Positions 42,495 to 55,607 of a stretch of DNA of 64,000 nucleotides are shown here, one piece after another. The position numbers and the translations under genes are program-made. The stretch is from positions 5,084,001 to 5,148,000 of the forward strand of contig NC_052106.1 of assembly GCF_012273895.1 (NCBI RefSeq), given 5' to 3'. The stretch comes from Zerene cesonia. Its lineage: Eukaryota > Arthropoda > Insecta > Lepidoptera > Pieridae. The notes beneath the pieces are model-generated. The model saw nothing but the letters and a program-made list of their open reading frames with translations, made no database searches and was not told the DNA's origin. The first letter of the stretch is position 1; each line of letters opens with the position of its first letter.

Positions 42495-43922
42495 TGGTAA
42501 TAAAAAACATACGGCCATTCATAAGCACTTGTAAACCTTTACATTAATAAAAAAAAGATTTATCATAAATAGTTCACTTTATAAGATTTACCTGCGGGTT
42601 AACGTACCATAAGTGACCCAGTTATATCGAAACGCGACTAGCAAATACTTCTTATATAATAGTAAATAGTTCAACAAATACACATTTCCACTTGAAAACC
42701 TAACTCACTATAGATGAATCGGTCGTCTTCACCGCCAAGACATTCAAACCCGTACTCCAATATATTTCGTTCGACCAGCAATATTTTCTCACTAACAAAT
42801 ATATCGCTTGTTACCTGTACCGACTATCACCCGAAGCAATTACTGCGCTGTACCTTTGTCCAGAACATCTGTCGCATTCCCCAACCAAACTTGGTAATAT
42901 CCTAACTAACAATACCATAAACACACTGGTACTTTGCTTGTTTTGTACCCCATTATAATATACGACCACAATACCATATTCGTTGCGATTCGGGAAGCCG
43001 TTTGTTGTGTTGCATTAAATTATTTTCTTATTGCGAGACCTCGGCGTCCTTTACTGTGTCGATGATTTTCGTTTGTGAATTTTTTACAAGTAAATTATTT
43101 AATCAAGATATAGTGTTGTCATGTCGGTCCATGATCACTGAAATTGTATTTGCAATGTTGTATCGGTATCTTTGTCGTCAAATAGAGTTTTATTTTAACA
43201 TAAAAAGTAAAACCGTTCTTCCCTGTGACCCAGTGTCTTCTGTAAACGTTTCGGTTTCTATCGTTCGTTTAAACTTAATTCTATCAAATATGTTCGATAA
43301 GATAAATAAAAACAAAGATTTTAATTCTTTTGTTTAAGTATTTAAATTTATAATAATACCTAATATTTTAATAGTAATACTACCCTAAAAATAAAGGAGC
43401 GAATAATGAATAAAGCTTTTAATTACAACCCAATCACATGAAGTACACTGTTTTAAAGCTATAATATGCATCGATACATAAAACATACATATTTTAAAAC
43501 ACAAAATGAAAAGCAAAACATCTGATTGTTTAGAATAGACGCCCTAAAGCAAACTTATGAATTGAAAGTACTCCACTAATTGCCAAATAATTACAAATGC
43601 CTGCAGGTAACGTAGCTACTTATTAATCAGATAAAATTGACGCCTCGTATCATCTCGTTACATTAATGTTTGACACGCTGTTTTCAAACTTTCTATTTTA
43701 ATTATAATGGTTTAACTTCTTTAATAATGACTGTTATTTGCTTTTTATGATAAGTACATTTCCTTATGTTTAATATGCTTCCGACAGTCAACAATGTTCG
43801 ATGCACGTGGCTTTAAATAATTATGTTTACCATTTGTATCACCTCCACCGACCGAGGTGGGTCGAAAACAATTGAATATAATATTATAATAATAATTTGT
43901 CAATCAATGTATAATCCTACTA
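42495..43922. other. Intergenic sequence, no gene recognised
   Basis: Two open frames (42714-42905 and 43002-43337, 111 codons) lack recognisable motifs or splice context. The second is unusually long for such DNA but its residues fit chance translation of T-rich sequence. Confidence 0.4.
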
Positions 43923-44103
43923 TCCTACTAATATCATAAATGCGAAAGTTTGTAAGGATGTGTGTGTGTTTGTTGCTCTTTCACGCAAAAACTATTGAAT
44001 CTATTGCAATAAAATTTGGTACGTAGATAGCTGGACAACTGGAACGACATATAGGCAACTTTTTATCCCGATATTCCTACGTGAAACCGCGGGGCGCAGT
44101 TAG
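43923..44103 (+). mobile_element. Helitron-like element with deleted terminal hairpin arm
   Basis: Same family as 26646-26851: TCCTACTAATATCATAAATG at the start, ctttcacgcaaaaactattg, gtagatagctggacaact, ttttatcccgatattcctac. Then about 20 bases are missing, including the left hairpin arm, before gtgaaaccgcggggcgcagt and a terminal TTAG instead of CTAG. Confidence 0.8.
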
Positions 44104-46978
44104 ACTATTATAAAAGAAGAAAGAATTTTTCAGTGTAGTGGTTAAAAATCTCTTTTAATATTATGATTTTAAATAAAAAAATAAGACGTAAACATCGCAC
44201 TAATATGAATGATAAAATTATTTCGTTCAATTCGTAAACCCATAATCTACAATTGTAAAACGGGAAAAAAATATTGTAGTCCCAGTGCGCCAACTGTATT
44301 TGTAACGCCCCGTCTTACTTACCATCGAGTAATTGAAGTATCGAATAAATAATAAATATAATCTCTTTCCTCAACAACGTGTAATATATAAGCGGCTGTA
44401 AAACAAACAAAATAAATCTTAATTTTCGCATACCATTTCACCGTTAAATAAGTACGTCTACAGACTTAGCAACAAACGTCTCCCGAGCTATTGAGATGTT
44501 ACGCGGGCCAGGCTGACATGCGTATGGACTCCAGAACACCTTAAGCAGTTGAAGTATGTAAGCACATATTGAATAGAATGTTAGTGATGTTCGCCGTACA
44601 AAACAAAGGCCGGCCACAGACGTCGAGACAGCAGCAGATATATTACAGCCAGTGATAGCATCTAGTGGACGCTAAATTGAATACCAGTATCTACATATTT
44701 AGGTTGGTGTGTATAGCATAGTTGGGTAGCGGTATAACCTTGATAAGTGTTGAAAAATAACACCACTATAAAATAAATAATACTCGTATTAATCAAATAT
44801 CAATCAACATTAATTATTGAATAAATACAATACAGAATGTTAAATAGAACTACTCGTATTATAAAAGCAGAAGCATCATTGTGCTTCTTTAGGTATGCAT
44901 TTTATTATTCATGAAAAGCGAAGCTTTATGAATCGGCAATCGTAAATTTGACATTATCTCATTTCATTCATCAAATAAGTTATTTTATCAGAGATGAAAG
45001 ACAGTAGTTTATAGTTATGAGTAAGTACTAATAGGTTAACGTTACTGTAGCCTAACGTTCTGTACTATATCCATTGGATTATGACATATCGGATTTCGCA
45101 TGCACAATTTCATAAATAAATCATGTCAGCAACATTTTCCCACGTATCATGACAGTTAAGACCATAAAAGAAAAGTTTAAAATTTATTCAGTGTGTTGAG
45201 GTTGCGCATTTTAATAATATGTCATTTATTTCTCACGTACCTATTATTAAGTCATTTCTAACTGGACAAGGAGCACTTTTATTAAACAATAACAATATAT
45301 CACAATGTCTTCGTCGCGTTAGGAACAAATTACAATGACGAATTGCATACATAATACATAAGTGTAGGTTACAAAGTGCATGTATTTATTACTATTATGG
45401 GTTTTATAGATTAATCATAAAAGGTTTATTATATTTGTTTTCATTTTATTGATTTATTTATATTTTAATGTACTTATAGGAACGAGGTCAAACGTAATAT
45501 AGGCTAGACGTTTTAACAAAGAGCCTGAAATATTTTTTTTTTATTAGAACCGTTTTGCTCTTGAATAAGTTTACCTATTTCATTACACTAATATTGCGTT
45601 ATAAAATAGCTTTAGTATTAATTATCACATTTCCTCGTAAATTGTAGAAATGACCTCTTTTCATAACAAGATTCTTCATAAGAGCTTTAATACCAACACC
45701 GGTTGGATCATATAAGATAAAAATAAAAATTAATCTACACTTTTCGAAACGCAAATGGTTATTCGTAAAACTGTGTTATGACGATTCAAAAGTGTCTTTG
45801 AATTTGAGTTTGAAATTCAACGTGATACAAACAGGCCTTTCTTCTAACGAATTATAATCTAATTACATAAGCCTTTGCTGACAGTTTTGTTTTATTTCTT
45901 AGTGTAATAATTTCCCTGATGCTATACTAAGCGCTGCTAACGTCCTTCTAGGCATGTTAGGCGTGCTATGTAACTGAAACCTTTACATAATCTACGTTAA
46001 GAAAACGTTTTGTGTAACAGGATTAAATTCAAAAGCGTGACTAGTCACAAATACCGAACAAGAGTAATTTTATAGACATGAAGTGCAACAAGCAAACATG
46101 GCGATATTATTAGATGTGTCAAAAGTGAAACGGTGACCTTGAACTGACGAGACAATCGATAACATGATTTGAATAACGATGCTAATCTGCATACAGTCAC
46201 CTTTCAGTATATTACCTTTAAGAGCATTCAAAATCATTCAATCGATTTATTGATTGCGATGTTGACAAGAGCTGAGAAGATTTTTTTTTTTATTAAACAC
46301 CTATTCATATATAAAACTAGTAGTTATAGATATACTATCAGAATCTTCCGCAACTGAAAGTCGTTTAAGAAAACCGTTTGCGCGCAATATCTTTTGCGAC
46401 ATATGAACATTTTGTTTATTGAGTAGAATTCTAAATTTTCCTATGAAATCCTCTGTAATACTATGATAAACAGTTTTTTTTTTATTGCGAAAATAATGGA
46501 AGCGTGTTTATTATACTCGTATTTAATGGGTATTCAGTTAGCAAGACTATGTATCAGGTCAAAATTGTCACATCATAGGCATCTCTCGAGCCTGGCATTA
46601 TCAAATACAAAACAACTTATGCAGATTTTATTCAAATTCACCGAGATCACATCCGCCCACGTGATCAGAATGCAACCAAAAGCCTCCCTTACACAATTCG
46701 TATCCGTCGAAAGTGCTTAGAAACCTCTAGGAAATAAGGTTCAAAATCGCAAAAACCCTCGAATAAATAGTCAAAGCTTGACAGTGAGATGCATTAGGTG
46801 TTTTGCATACAAAGAGTTATAAATATTTTGTATGGATAAGTAGAGTTAGACAGTTTTGAAAGCTTGTATGGATTTTAATTTTTAGTTTTATAGCATTGAA
46901 ATGCTTTATAAATTAGAAATTGTGCCCTTAGGCACATGAAACCGAAGGAATAGAGGAAATTTGATTACTGTGGCAGGA
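44104..46978. other. Intergenic sequence, no gene recognised
   Basis: The island about 44480-44680 is more complex (acgtctcccgagctattgag, aaggccggccacagacgtcg). The 85-codon frame at 46463-46720 spans gatcacatccgcccacgtga, a CACGTG-containing fold, with no gene resemblance. Confidence 0.4.
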
Positions 46979-47002
46979 TCACGGGTGGCCGAGAGGCTAG
47001 GC
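46979..47002 (+). mobile_element. tRNA-like A box at gap edge (SINE head or tRNA start)
   Basis: tcacggg followed by TGGCCGAGAGG (46986-46996) fits the A box of serine-type tRNAs, at the right offset after a 7-base acceptor-like stretch. The sequence then runs into the gap, so the B box cannot be seen. A tRNA-derived SINE is more likely than a tRNA gene, because the assembly broke there. Confidence 0.4.
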
Positions 47003-48002
47003 NNNNNNNNNNNNNNNNNNNNNNNNNNNNNNNNNNNNNNNNNNNNNNNNNNNNNNNNNNNNNNNNNNNNNNNNNNNNNNNNNNNNNNNNNNNNNNNNNN
47101 NNNNNNNNNNNNNNNNNNNNNNNNNNNNNNNNNNNNNNNNNNNNNNNNNNNNNNNNNNNNNNNNNNNNNNNNNNNNNNNNNNNNNNNNNNNNNNNNNNNN
47201 NNNNNNNNNNNNNNNNNNNNNNNNNNNNNNNNNNNNNNNNNNNNNNNNNNNNNNNNNNNNNNNNNNNNNNNNNNNNNNNNNNNNNNNNNNNNNNNNNNNN
47301 NNNNNNNNNNNNNNNNNNNNNNNNNNNNNNNNNNNNNNNNNNNNNNNNNNNNNNNNNNNNNNNNNNNNNNNNNNNNNNNNNNNNNNNNNNNNNNNNNNNN
47401 NNNNNNNNNNNNNNNNNNNNNNNNNNNNNNNNNNNNNNNNNNNNNNNNNNNNNNNNNNNNNNNNNNNNNNNNNNNNNNNNNNNNNNNNNNNNNNNNNNNN
47501 NNNNNNNNNNNNNNNNNNNNNNNNNNNNNNNNNNNNNNNNNNNNNNNNNNNNNNNNNNNNNNNNNNNNNNNNNNNNNNNNNNNNNNNNNNNNNNNNNNNN
47601 NNNNNNNNNNNNNNNNNNNNNNNNNNNNNNNNNNNNNNNNNNNNNNNNNNNNNNNNNNNNNNNNNNNNNNNNNNNNNNNNNNNNNNNNNNNNNNNNNNNN
47701 NNNNNNNNNNNNNNNNNNNNNNNNNNNNNNNNNNNNNNNNNNNNNNNNNNNNNNNNNNNNNNNNNNNNNNNNNNNNNNNNNNNNNNNNNNNNNNNNNNNN
47801 NNNNNNNNNNNNNNNNNNNNNNNNNNNNNNNNNNNNNNNNNNNNNNNNNNNNNNNNNNNNNNNNNNNNNNNNNNNNNNNNNNNNNNNNNNNNNNNNNNNN
47901 NNNNNNNNNNNNNNNNNNNNNNNNNNNNNNNNNNNNNNNNNNNNNNNNNNNNNNNNNNNNNNNNNNNNNNNNNNNNNNNNNNNNNNNNNNNNNNNNNNNN
48001 NN
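47003..48002. other. Assembly gap of exactly 1000 N
   Basis: A placeholder gap. The 12-mer gcttgtatggat is found directly after it (48003-48014) and also 129 bp before it (46862-46873). Confidence 0.99.
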
Positions 48003-48203
48003 GCTTGTATGGATGACACGCGATGATGCTTATACATCTAAGGATGGTTTATGAGGCAAAGTGGATGTAAATATATGTAAAACGAAGTCGTCTCTCGTTA
48101 TGAAATATGTGTTTTGGAAGCTCAATAAATTGTACTGTTTTGCAGTAGCGCTGTGTGTGTGTGGGCAATTGTTTTACACTATTTAAGAATGTCGGATCCA
48201 TAA

Positions 48204-48247
48204 TATAAAAATAAACTGTCCGTATTTACAGACAGTTTATTTTTATA
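48204..48247. repeat. Perfect 17-bp inverted repeat
   Basis: Arms 48204-48220 and 48231-48247 are exact reverse complements around a 10-base loop. The right arm shares its last base with the left arm of the next inverted repeat. Confidence 0.9.
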
Positions 48248-48328
48248 CTATCTCTACTTACTCATTCCTATAAAGGAATGAGTAAGTACTTACACATTCC
48301 TTTATAGGAATGAGTAAGTGGAGATAGT
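48247..48328. repeat. 34-bp inverted repeat with nested palindromes
   Basis: Arms 48247-48280 and 48295-48328 are reverse complements with one mismatch. Each arm holds its own palindrome (cattcct/aggaatg), the left arm continues to a 13-bp fold around tataa, and the loop contains the 12-bp palindrome gtaagtacttac (48282-48293). Confidence 0.9.
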
Positions 48329-51300
48329 TTTTAAAATCACAAAATGTTACTTTACTATGTTTGATGTAAATTGTACACGTGAAATGAATTAAATTTTAAA
48401 ATGGGTAAGTTACTCAATTCCTAGAATGACCTGGCATAGACCCATTACACCTCAACTTAAAATATACATCTGAAGTACCGGTATCCGATATATCGAGACA
48501 TGCGCCTCATGAGGTCTACATATTACATTACTCACATTAGAAACCTTAACACCTGATAATCAGTGCGTATTTATAGATATCTAAAGTGGTATTAAAATAG
48601 GTTGCAAACGGGTGGAGCACTTGCTAGGTTTGACAGGTGATAGCAATGCTGAAATATCGCCTGGGCTCTGATACTGCGACGGCGCACTGCCCTGTGATTG
48701 CGCACAAAGCTACGTAAATCGTAAGCTGTACATTAGGTAAATAATGAATATATTCAAATTTATACAAAGCGTGATAATTTGCGTCTGTGCACTCGCTTAC
48801 AGACGGCGGGCTAGAAGCACGAGCACTCCGATCAAACGATGTTTAATAAACTGTATTTTTTGCTAAATTATATGTACTTACTTGAATCACGTATACTTTT
48901 CTCTGTAAAATAAAAATGATAGTTCATAACAATAGAATGATTAAATTTTGAACTCATTTAGAATTCATTTCTATATGAAAGAATGATTAGATACATAGGT
49001 ATGTGATATATTACTAAATGCTCTCTATGTGTGTTCCCACTAAATGCATCACAGTGTATAACAAACCTTTTAGCTACTCTATAACTGGTTAGACCGGCAG
49101 CTTACTCTAAATTAAAAGCACACGCTAGGATTTCCCCCTTTCTTGTATTTCACTAACCCGTACAATTTGTATCGCAACAAGGGGTACTTTCGCAATGTTT
49201 CAATTGAATGGACCACTTAAATAGATAAAGTTACAATTTATTGTCCATTCCTTGTTACTAGATGTTTTGTTTCTAAAGATGTCATCGCGATCTTCGGCTT
49301 TATGTAATCTTAGCTCAGCTCTGTAGAATTTGCTGTAATTGTGAGCGAAAGAAATTGTTTACAGATTGATCAAACGATTTAAATATGATAATCATGAATA
49401 GTGGAAGCAATCAATCACCGTTTCAATTATTAAAAATGCATCATGATACCGTTTTATCCAGAAACTAGTAATAATTTGCGTTTTTCGGCCCATAGGCTTT
49501 TTATTTTTATTTAAGGGCAAACTTGTCTCAATACTTGATATGTCTATATAATTAGGTTGGCGATAAATATGAGTAAAACCTGTCATGTTTAAATAAATAA
49601 TGACACGTAATTTAAGTTATACATTCCTGCTGATGAGCTGCAATTATGCTTTTTGCTTGTATTTCCAAGTAAAAAGTGACTCAAAACGTGTCGTGTCACC
49701 TATCGTCATATTTCAATTCGACACATTGCATGAGCAATGTTCGTCAAGTATTGTTTTAATGAAATATTTATGTATGACCGTATGGGGCTTATAGCGATCT
49801 CACATCGCGTTATGCGTAACTAGACGAGTTTTAGAAGTCGATTCGCAGCTATGAAGAGTAATTGTCAATTAGGCGTGGCGCCTGAGGAATGTAAAAGTTA
49901 AGTTGTTATACATTTTTAAGATTTTTACACATTAATATGGAGAAATGAAAACATAATCGTTAGTGAATATTTGTTCCGGCGGGGACAATTTTATTACAGT
50001 AGGTTTTTGAACAACTTCTATTTATTACGGAAACTTTATAATTTACTTCTAATTGTTTTTTAATTGCAACTTTTTACATTAAAATTGATTAATGTACTTT
50101 ATGAATTAATGAATAGTCCTAATGGATTTTCACTTGTTATTAAAATAATGTTTAAAGAAGTATTTGAGTAAGTATTGAAAATGAACATATTTAAAAATAT
50201 TTCTCGTACAAAGAACATCCATACAACTGCTTTTACGAAAAAACATGAAATGTTTTAATTTCAATAGAGTAAGTGTAAAAATCTGGTTATTGTTATCCTT
50301 ATCCAAATACCAATATCAAATAATTCAGTAAAAACCAAAAGTTAATAAATAATTAATTATATTTTACAATTATTCGTAATTGAAACGATAACCTACTGTT
50401 CTGTTCCAATATCGAACAAGTTAATTTAGCACAATCATTATCATTATATATTGTTTGACATTTAAACAGTTTGATTTCCCAATAACTTTTTAAATGACCG
50501 TACTTTTAATAATAATTAGTGTCAGTAAAGGTCGAATTTAATTACTTTTTCCGATACCCATATTTATTTCAGTAATTTTCAATAAATGTCTACGTTAAAT
50601 TATTTATCAAAGGGAAGCAAATTAAAAGTCTTATGTCATATAATTTGGAAATATTAGTCAAGTAATAACAAAAATATTATTAATATAAATTATTTATAAT
50701 TTGTGTTTCTAGGTTAAATTATTAATTATTGGAAGTCTTACTGTATCCATAGTCAAATTCTACAAACCTTTTTTCATTATCTCACAAAATAAGGTGTAAA
50801 AACACCAATAACTTTCCATGTTATATCAATGACAATGTAAAAACTTATACCTATACAAATATGAACATTACACGCATTACCTTATGATGAATAAAAATAG
50901 CATATAAGAGCATCCTGTGACCCTCCGCGCTGATTGACATGGGAGGTCGCCAATTAAAGACACGGCAAATCTGTACTTGCATTCCATTATTCTCTGCATT
51001 AGGTCACGAGTCATCCTGTCCCCTAAACGTGAATAAAAAACATCACTGTGTGGTCTCTGCATAACCAGAACTCGTTAATACATCGTACCATATGCAACCG
51101 TATAAAAACTGCATGTCGAAGATCAGTTTACCCAATTAGAAACCATTACTCGATTTCATCGAGCCTTGTTCGATCGCCGCTCAGACACACGCAAGGCTGT
51201 TGTGACATCTTCCACATAATACGCATATTTCCGGCACACAACTCGACGACTGTAAGGACTCAGAGATGACGCATCAAATCGATATAAATGGATGTTAATC

Positions 51301-52901
51301 ATTCGACGCAATTATCAGATCCGCAATTTGAATCGCAATTCGCGGTAATTTAGGTTTTCCTCTTCATAATCATCTATTGCGCATATTATGGCTGATGTCG
51401 CGGCAAATGTCGCAATTACATCTAAAAATGGCAGGGCAAATATTAACTGTCATAAATTAAATTACAATCTTCCAAACATATAAAAGGTTGAACTAGATTT
51501 CAATATGAGTTGGGTTGATGTTGAAATCTTATGAGCTCGATCAAACACCTTTAAACCATAATATTTTCTATCGCAAAAAATGTAAACAGACAAAACATTG
51601 GATCTGTGCACGACCAAAAAATAATTATTGAGCTGGCTCTGGTTTCGCTTCGACTATATCTCAAAGGCGAAACTAATTACAAATACCGACTGCATTTCAA
51701 GGAATATAGGTATCTCCTGATTACACAACAAAACCAACTTCAAAGAAAGATTCATTAGAATCAAGATAAAAAATTAGTGCCATCTATTTTATAGGGCCAG
51801 TTTTTACAACAACTAATTGCAACTTCAATACCTTAAGTAGAAGATACAAACAAGCGATAATAAATACTTAATTACAATATAATTAAGTACAACGTAGGCT
51901 TGGCCATTTCATTTGATAATCGTATATTTAGAAATAACAGATTAATCTAATTTTTTGCGAGTCCGACGCGCCACGTTAAAAAAGTTGTTCAGACGATAGC
52001 GATGCGTGGATCGTGGTACCTTCCTTAGCGTTATGGTGATCAACGAATTGATTACTGGCGAGCCACCTAGATTTTCGTAACGCATTTTTCTTAAATGGCT
52101 ACGTGACCATATTTCTGTCGTCCAGTTAATGCGATCTTCTTTTTTCACGACATGCCCTTTGCTGGCAGGTGGTCACGACGTTTGCGCACAAAATGTCCAT
52201 TATTAAATTCTCCCTTTAAATTTGTCAAGAGACGGCAATAGAAGTTGTTCCTTTTTCATACTTCTGTGATAAAACGTTACAAAAAATTATAATTCTCTAA
52301 CCATCTATGGCTAATTCCATATTTATTGTAGTTATTAATTCTAAATGACTTTAGTTTTTATTGGATATTATTGATGAATGTGACATAGATGTGTCTTGGT
52401 AAGGATTGGTATTTGCTCTAAATATTAAAAGAGTACGCTTAAAAAAGCATTAACTCCCATGGTTGGATTAGGAAGTATCGAACAACGATTTTATGTAATA
52501 CTATGTAGGTTATAGGTTTGTTTCTATTATTAGACTAACATATATTGTCTTTCCGCAAATTGCGAAGACCAAATACTTGCGGAAATATGAAAATAAACTG
52601 ATCCATAAAATATTTGACACTTATTATATTAAATACCTACTAACAATCATATAGTGCTGGATAGACCTACAGAAGAAAAATAACAACAATATAAATATAA
52701 ATAACTATACAAAAAACAATTCTAATATTTCCATCTTATGATGAAACTTAGTATTTACCAACTGCATAATATAATAAAATAAAATATTTATTTACGTATG
52801 GTTAATTGTTCAATTCGTATACATAATTGTTATTTCCATTGGTTACTTCAAATGTCACCATATTACTGCCAAGGGCAATGACATTGCATGACAAAATCAT
52901 T
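48329..52901. other. Intergenic sequence with possible regulatory islands
   Basis: Islands of complex sequence: 48600-48850, 49600-49900 (including taggcgtggcgcctga) and especially 50900-51460, which is rich in AATTA, TTTATA and gcaatt motifs. A minus-strand frame at 51942-52148, containing KEDRINWTTEIWSRSHLRKM, is charged and could extend upstream after a frameshift (RKRRDHLPAKGM), suggesting a decayed coding fragment; the family is not recognised. Confidence 0.4.
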
Positions 52902-53120
52902 TCATCATCAGCCCAAATGTGTTCCCACTGTTGGGACACTGGACTCCTATGAGGGTTCAGGCCATAATCCACCACACCACACCGCCATAATCCTCGCGAT
53001 GTATTGCGCAGATAAAATGAAAAATCAATTTATTTCTTGCACGCTCACCTGGTCTCGAACCCCGACTTATCGATTTTAAGTCCGAGATCCTCACCACTGA
53101 GAGTCCTCACCACTGACTAC
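52902..53120 (-). mobile_element. tRNA-derived SINE, copy 3 (minus strand), with duplicated head
   Basis: The minus strand shows a good B box GGTTCGAGACC (53051-53061), then gtgagcgtgcaagaaata, atctgcgcaata, ggattatggc, and a tail like cagtgggaacacatttggg with ctgatgatgaa. The A-box region is tandemly duplicated: tcctcaccactga occurs at 53088-53100 and 53104-53116. The middle of the element is deleted relative to the other copies. Confidence 0.8.
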
Positions 53121-53567
53121 AAATGTAGATATAATCAATGAATATGAAATATGACTCTGAATTAGGATTAACCTTGATAACTATCATCAAAGCGATTGAT
53201 GTTTACTAAATACAGACTTTTTTAATTGTATTTTAATAATACTTATTTAAAAAAAAATGTTTAGTCATAACTAAATAATAATATGTAATATTGTAATAAA
53301 ACTTTTACAAAAGCAAGACATTAAACATTATGATTTCAAGAAATGTTAAAATCAAATAATCGGAATTGTAATAACTTCATTACTCCCACTGAATATGCGA
53401 ACACAAAAAATAAAACCCAGACACATTTTTATGGTATTTAAATTGAAACAATATTACTTAAACTGTTTTAAGTTTTATTAGCACTGAAGCTAAGCTATAT
53501 ATTTAGTTTGTTAACTGAAACATTTAATTGATAGTCCTATCCTTAATTCTCCATAATATGTACAAAA
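53121..53567. other. AT-rich sequence, nothing recognised
   Basis: No gene or element supported. Confidence 0.5.
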
Positions 53568-53742
53568 TCAATACCCATAACATAAAAGCGAAATTTGTCT
53601 GTCTAGTACGTTGTCGCAGCTCAATCCCAGCACCAATTTAGATTTATTTTGGAATGGAAATAGTCAAAGACCCAGACATCGGTTACTACCTTTTTAAAAA
53701 ATCAATCTCTTAAGCACAAGCGACGTCACGGGGCACAGCTAC
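53568..53742 (+). mobile_element. Helitron-like element (another family)
   Basis: Starts tcaatacccataacataaaa and gcgaaatttgtctgtctag; ends aagcgacgtcacggggcaca with gCTAC where CTAG is expected. Degraded but both ends are recognisable. Confidence 0.6.
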
Positions 53743-55607
53743 TAATACATAGATGATAAATAGATTGTATAACTATTAATAAAACAAAATAACACTTTCT
53801 GCATACCCTTTACGTGTGTTTAGTAATTTTTCATTCGATTCAATTTCATTCATCTTGTGTTCATTCATACGCATTTTTTTTGTATTAAAAAAAGGAAAGT
53901 TGTTTTACTCAAGATTATAAGACAATTAACTTTGGTCAGTTTATGCGATTCTGTCACTGTTGCCATTTAATAATTGTAACGATATCAAAACTTTTTATAA
54001 CAACGCTACATGCTTTGTAATGGTAGGGACACACGTGCTTATCATATTGTAGTTATAAGCGCTGTATTCATTTCTATGATGTTCAATTCACGGTCTTTCC
54101 TGTACTAGATTATGTCCCTTTATTATTTAAGCGTTGCTTAAACACATTATTTTTTTAAACGTAAATAAATGTGTTAGTTCAATTAAATAAATATGCTAAA
54201 TGTAGTTTATCTTTATATATTTATATTGATAAATCATGTGCCTCCGTGTCTCGGTACGGGTAAATCATAAATTATCATTACATTTTATGTATATTTAAGT
54301 CACGGTATATAAATACCAAATGAACATATCACGTCAACAAACAGAATATTATTTTACACGCAAAAACAATAGAACGACTTTTTGTTTGATATCAAAATAT
54401 TGTCAATAAAATGTGTCGTAAAAGAGGCACGCAATGTACAACAGACCTAAGTATCAATTAAATATTTTATGATCCACATTCACGAGGTAATATATCGGCA
54501 GACACATAAACCTTCGTGAGTTTTCGAGGTCCATAACACGGTGACTCAACTAGGAAACTGGCAAATTGATCAAATAAATTTTTCCTCTCGCACTTGAATT
54601 CCGATCAACTGCGTACTTTACAAATCTTCATAATAAATTAAAGCAATACATTGCTTAATTTTCAAATTACAAATTAAAAATGTAATGCGAGTGTAATGGG
54701 GTTTTAATTTAAAATTGTATTTACGACACTGCCATTAATTTCACTAGAAATAATTTATTGAATATTTTCAGCCATAAAATTATATGATGATATTACGGTA
54801 AAATGTAGCTATGCGTTTTCTAAAACTTGATTTGTGTATCTACAAGACTATTTATAATATAATGATGTGAATGCTTAAAATAATTTGGGATATTTATTGC
54901 ATTACATAATTACTATATGAATAAAAGGAAACTATTATGATCAATAACGTCATTTTAGAGTTCATTCCAAGATTAGCCTGTCATATTCATATGTTATTTT
55001 TAATGCAATCAAAAATCTTTCACTTATTTTCATTATATTACAATCTGAATTGATTAATAATTCATAAATTCCTTTAATTCATAACATACATAATCTTAAA
55101 AATCCAGGTATAGTATGATGTTTTTTGTGATTTCAAATAACACCGTCCTATACCGCACCACAGTCTAATATATACTCATGTTTATACTGTGACTTTATTT
55201 ATTACAAAATGTTAGAATTTTGAAAGAAACTAGCAACTACGGCCACAGTAAAGACGTGTAGTAAAGATCATATAATTCTAAATATTCAATCCATCAGCAC
55301 ATACCCGCAAGCCTGTTTCATTCAGAATGATCATATTCTAGTGATATTTACGATGATAAAAATCAATTATGACCATATAGTAAGGTCTATTGATAATATT
55401 TTTTTATCTAATACGGCAGCTGAGTATCGTAAATCAGAGCTTTGTTACAATCAAGGTTTAATTATTTTTTTCTGCTACGAATCCTATTAAAGATAAGTAT
55501 TAATACATAAACGTTATATAAGAATGTCTATCTGTATTTCAATGCATATTTTACTGCATCTAGTTCAGAAAATAAGTTTATTATACAAACAAAATAAATG
55601 TGTGCAA
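53743..55607. other. AT-rich intergenic sequence, nothing recognised
   Basis: No gene, RNA or element supported. AT content is very high throughout. Confidence 0.5.

Noticed and set aside
43002..43337. 111-codon + strand frame
   Set aside because: Long but rich in Phe, Ile, Val and Ser as expected from T-rich DNA; no motif, no splice signals, no composition shift.
9905..44103. Repeated similar blocks considered as a CRISPR array
   Set aside because: They are dispersed Helitron copies of about 200 bp kilobases apart, not short repeats with regular spacers.
46961..48037. Long open frames on both strands
   Set aside because: Artefacts of the second 1000-N gap.
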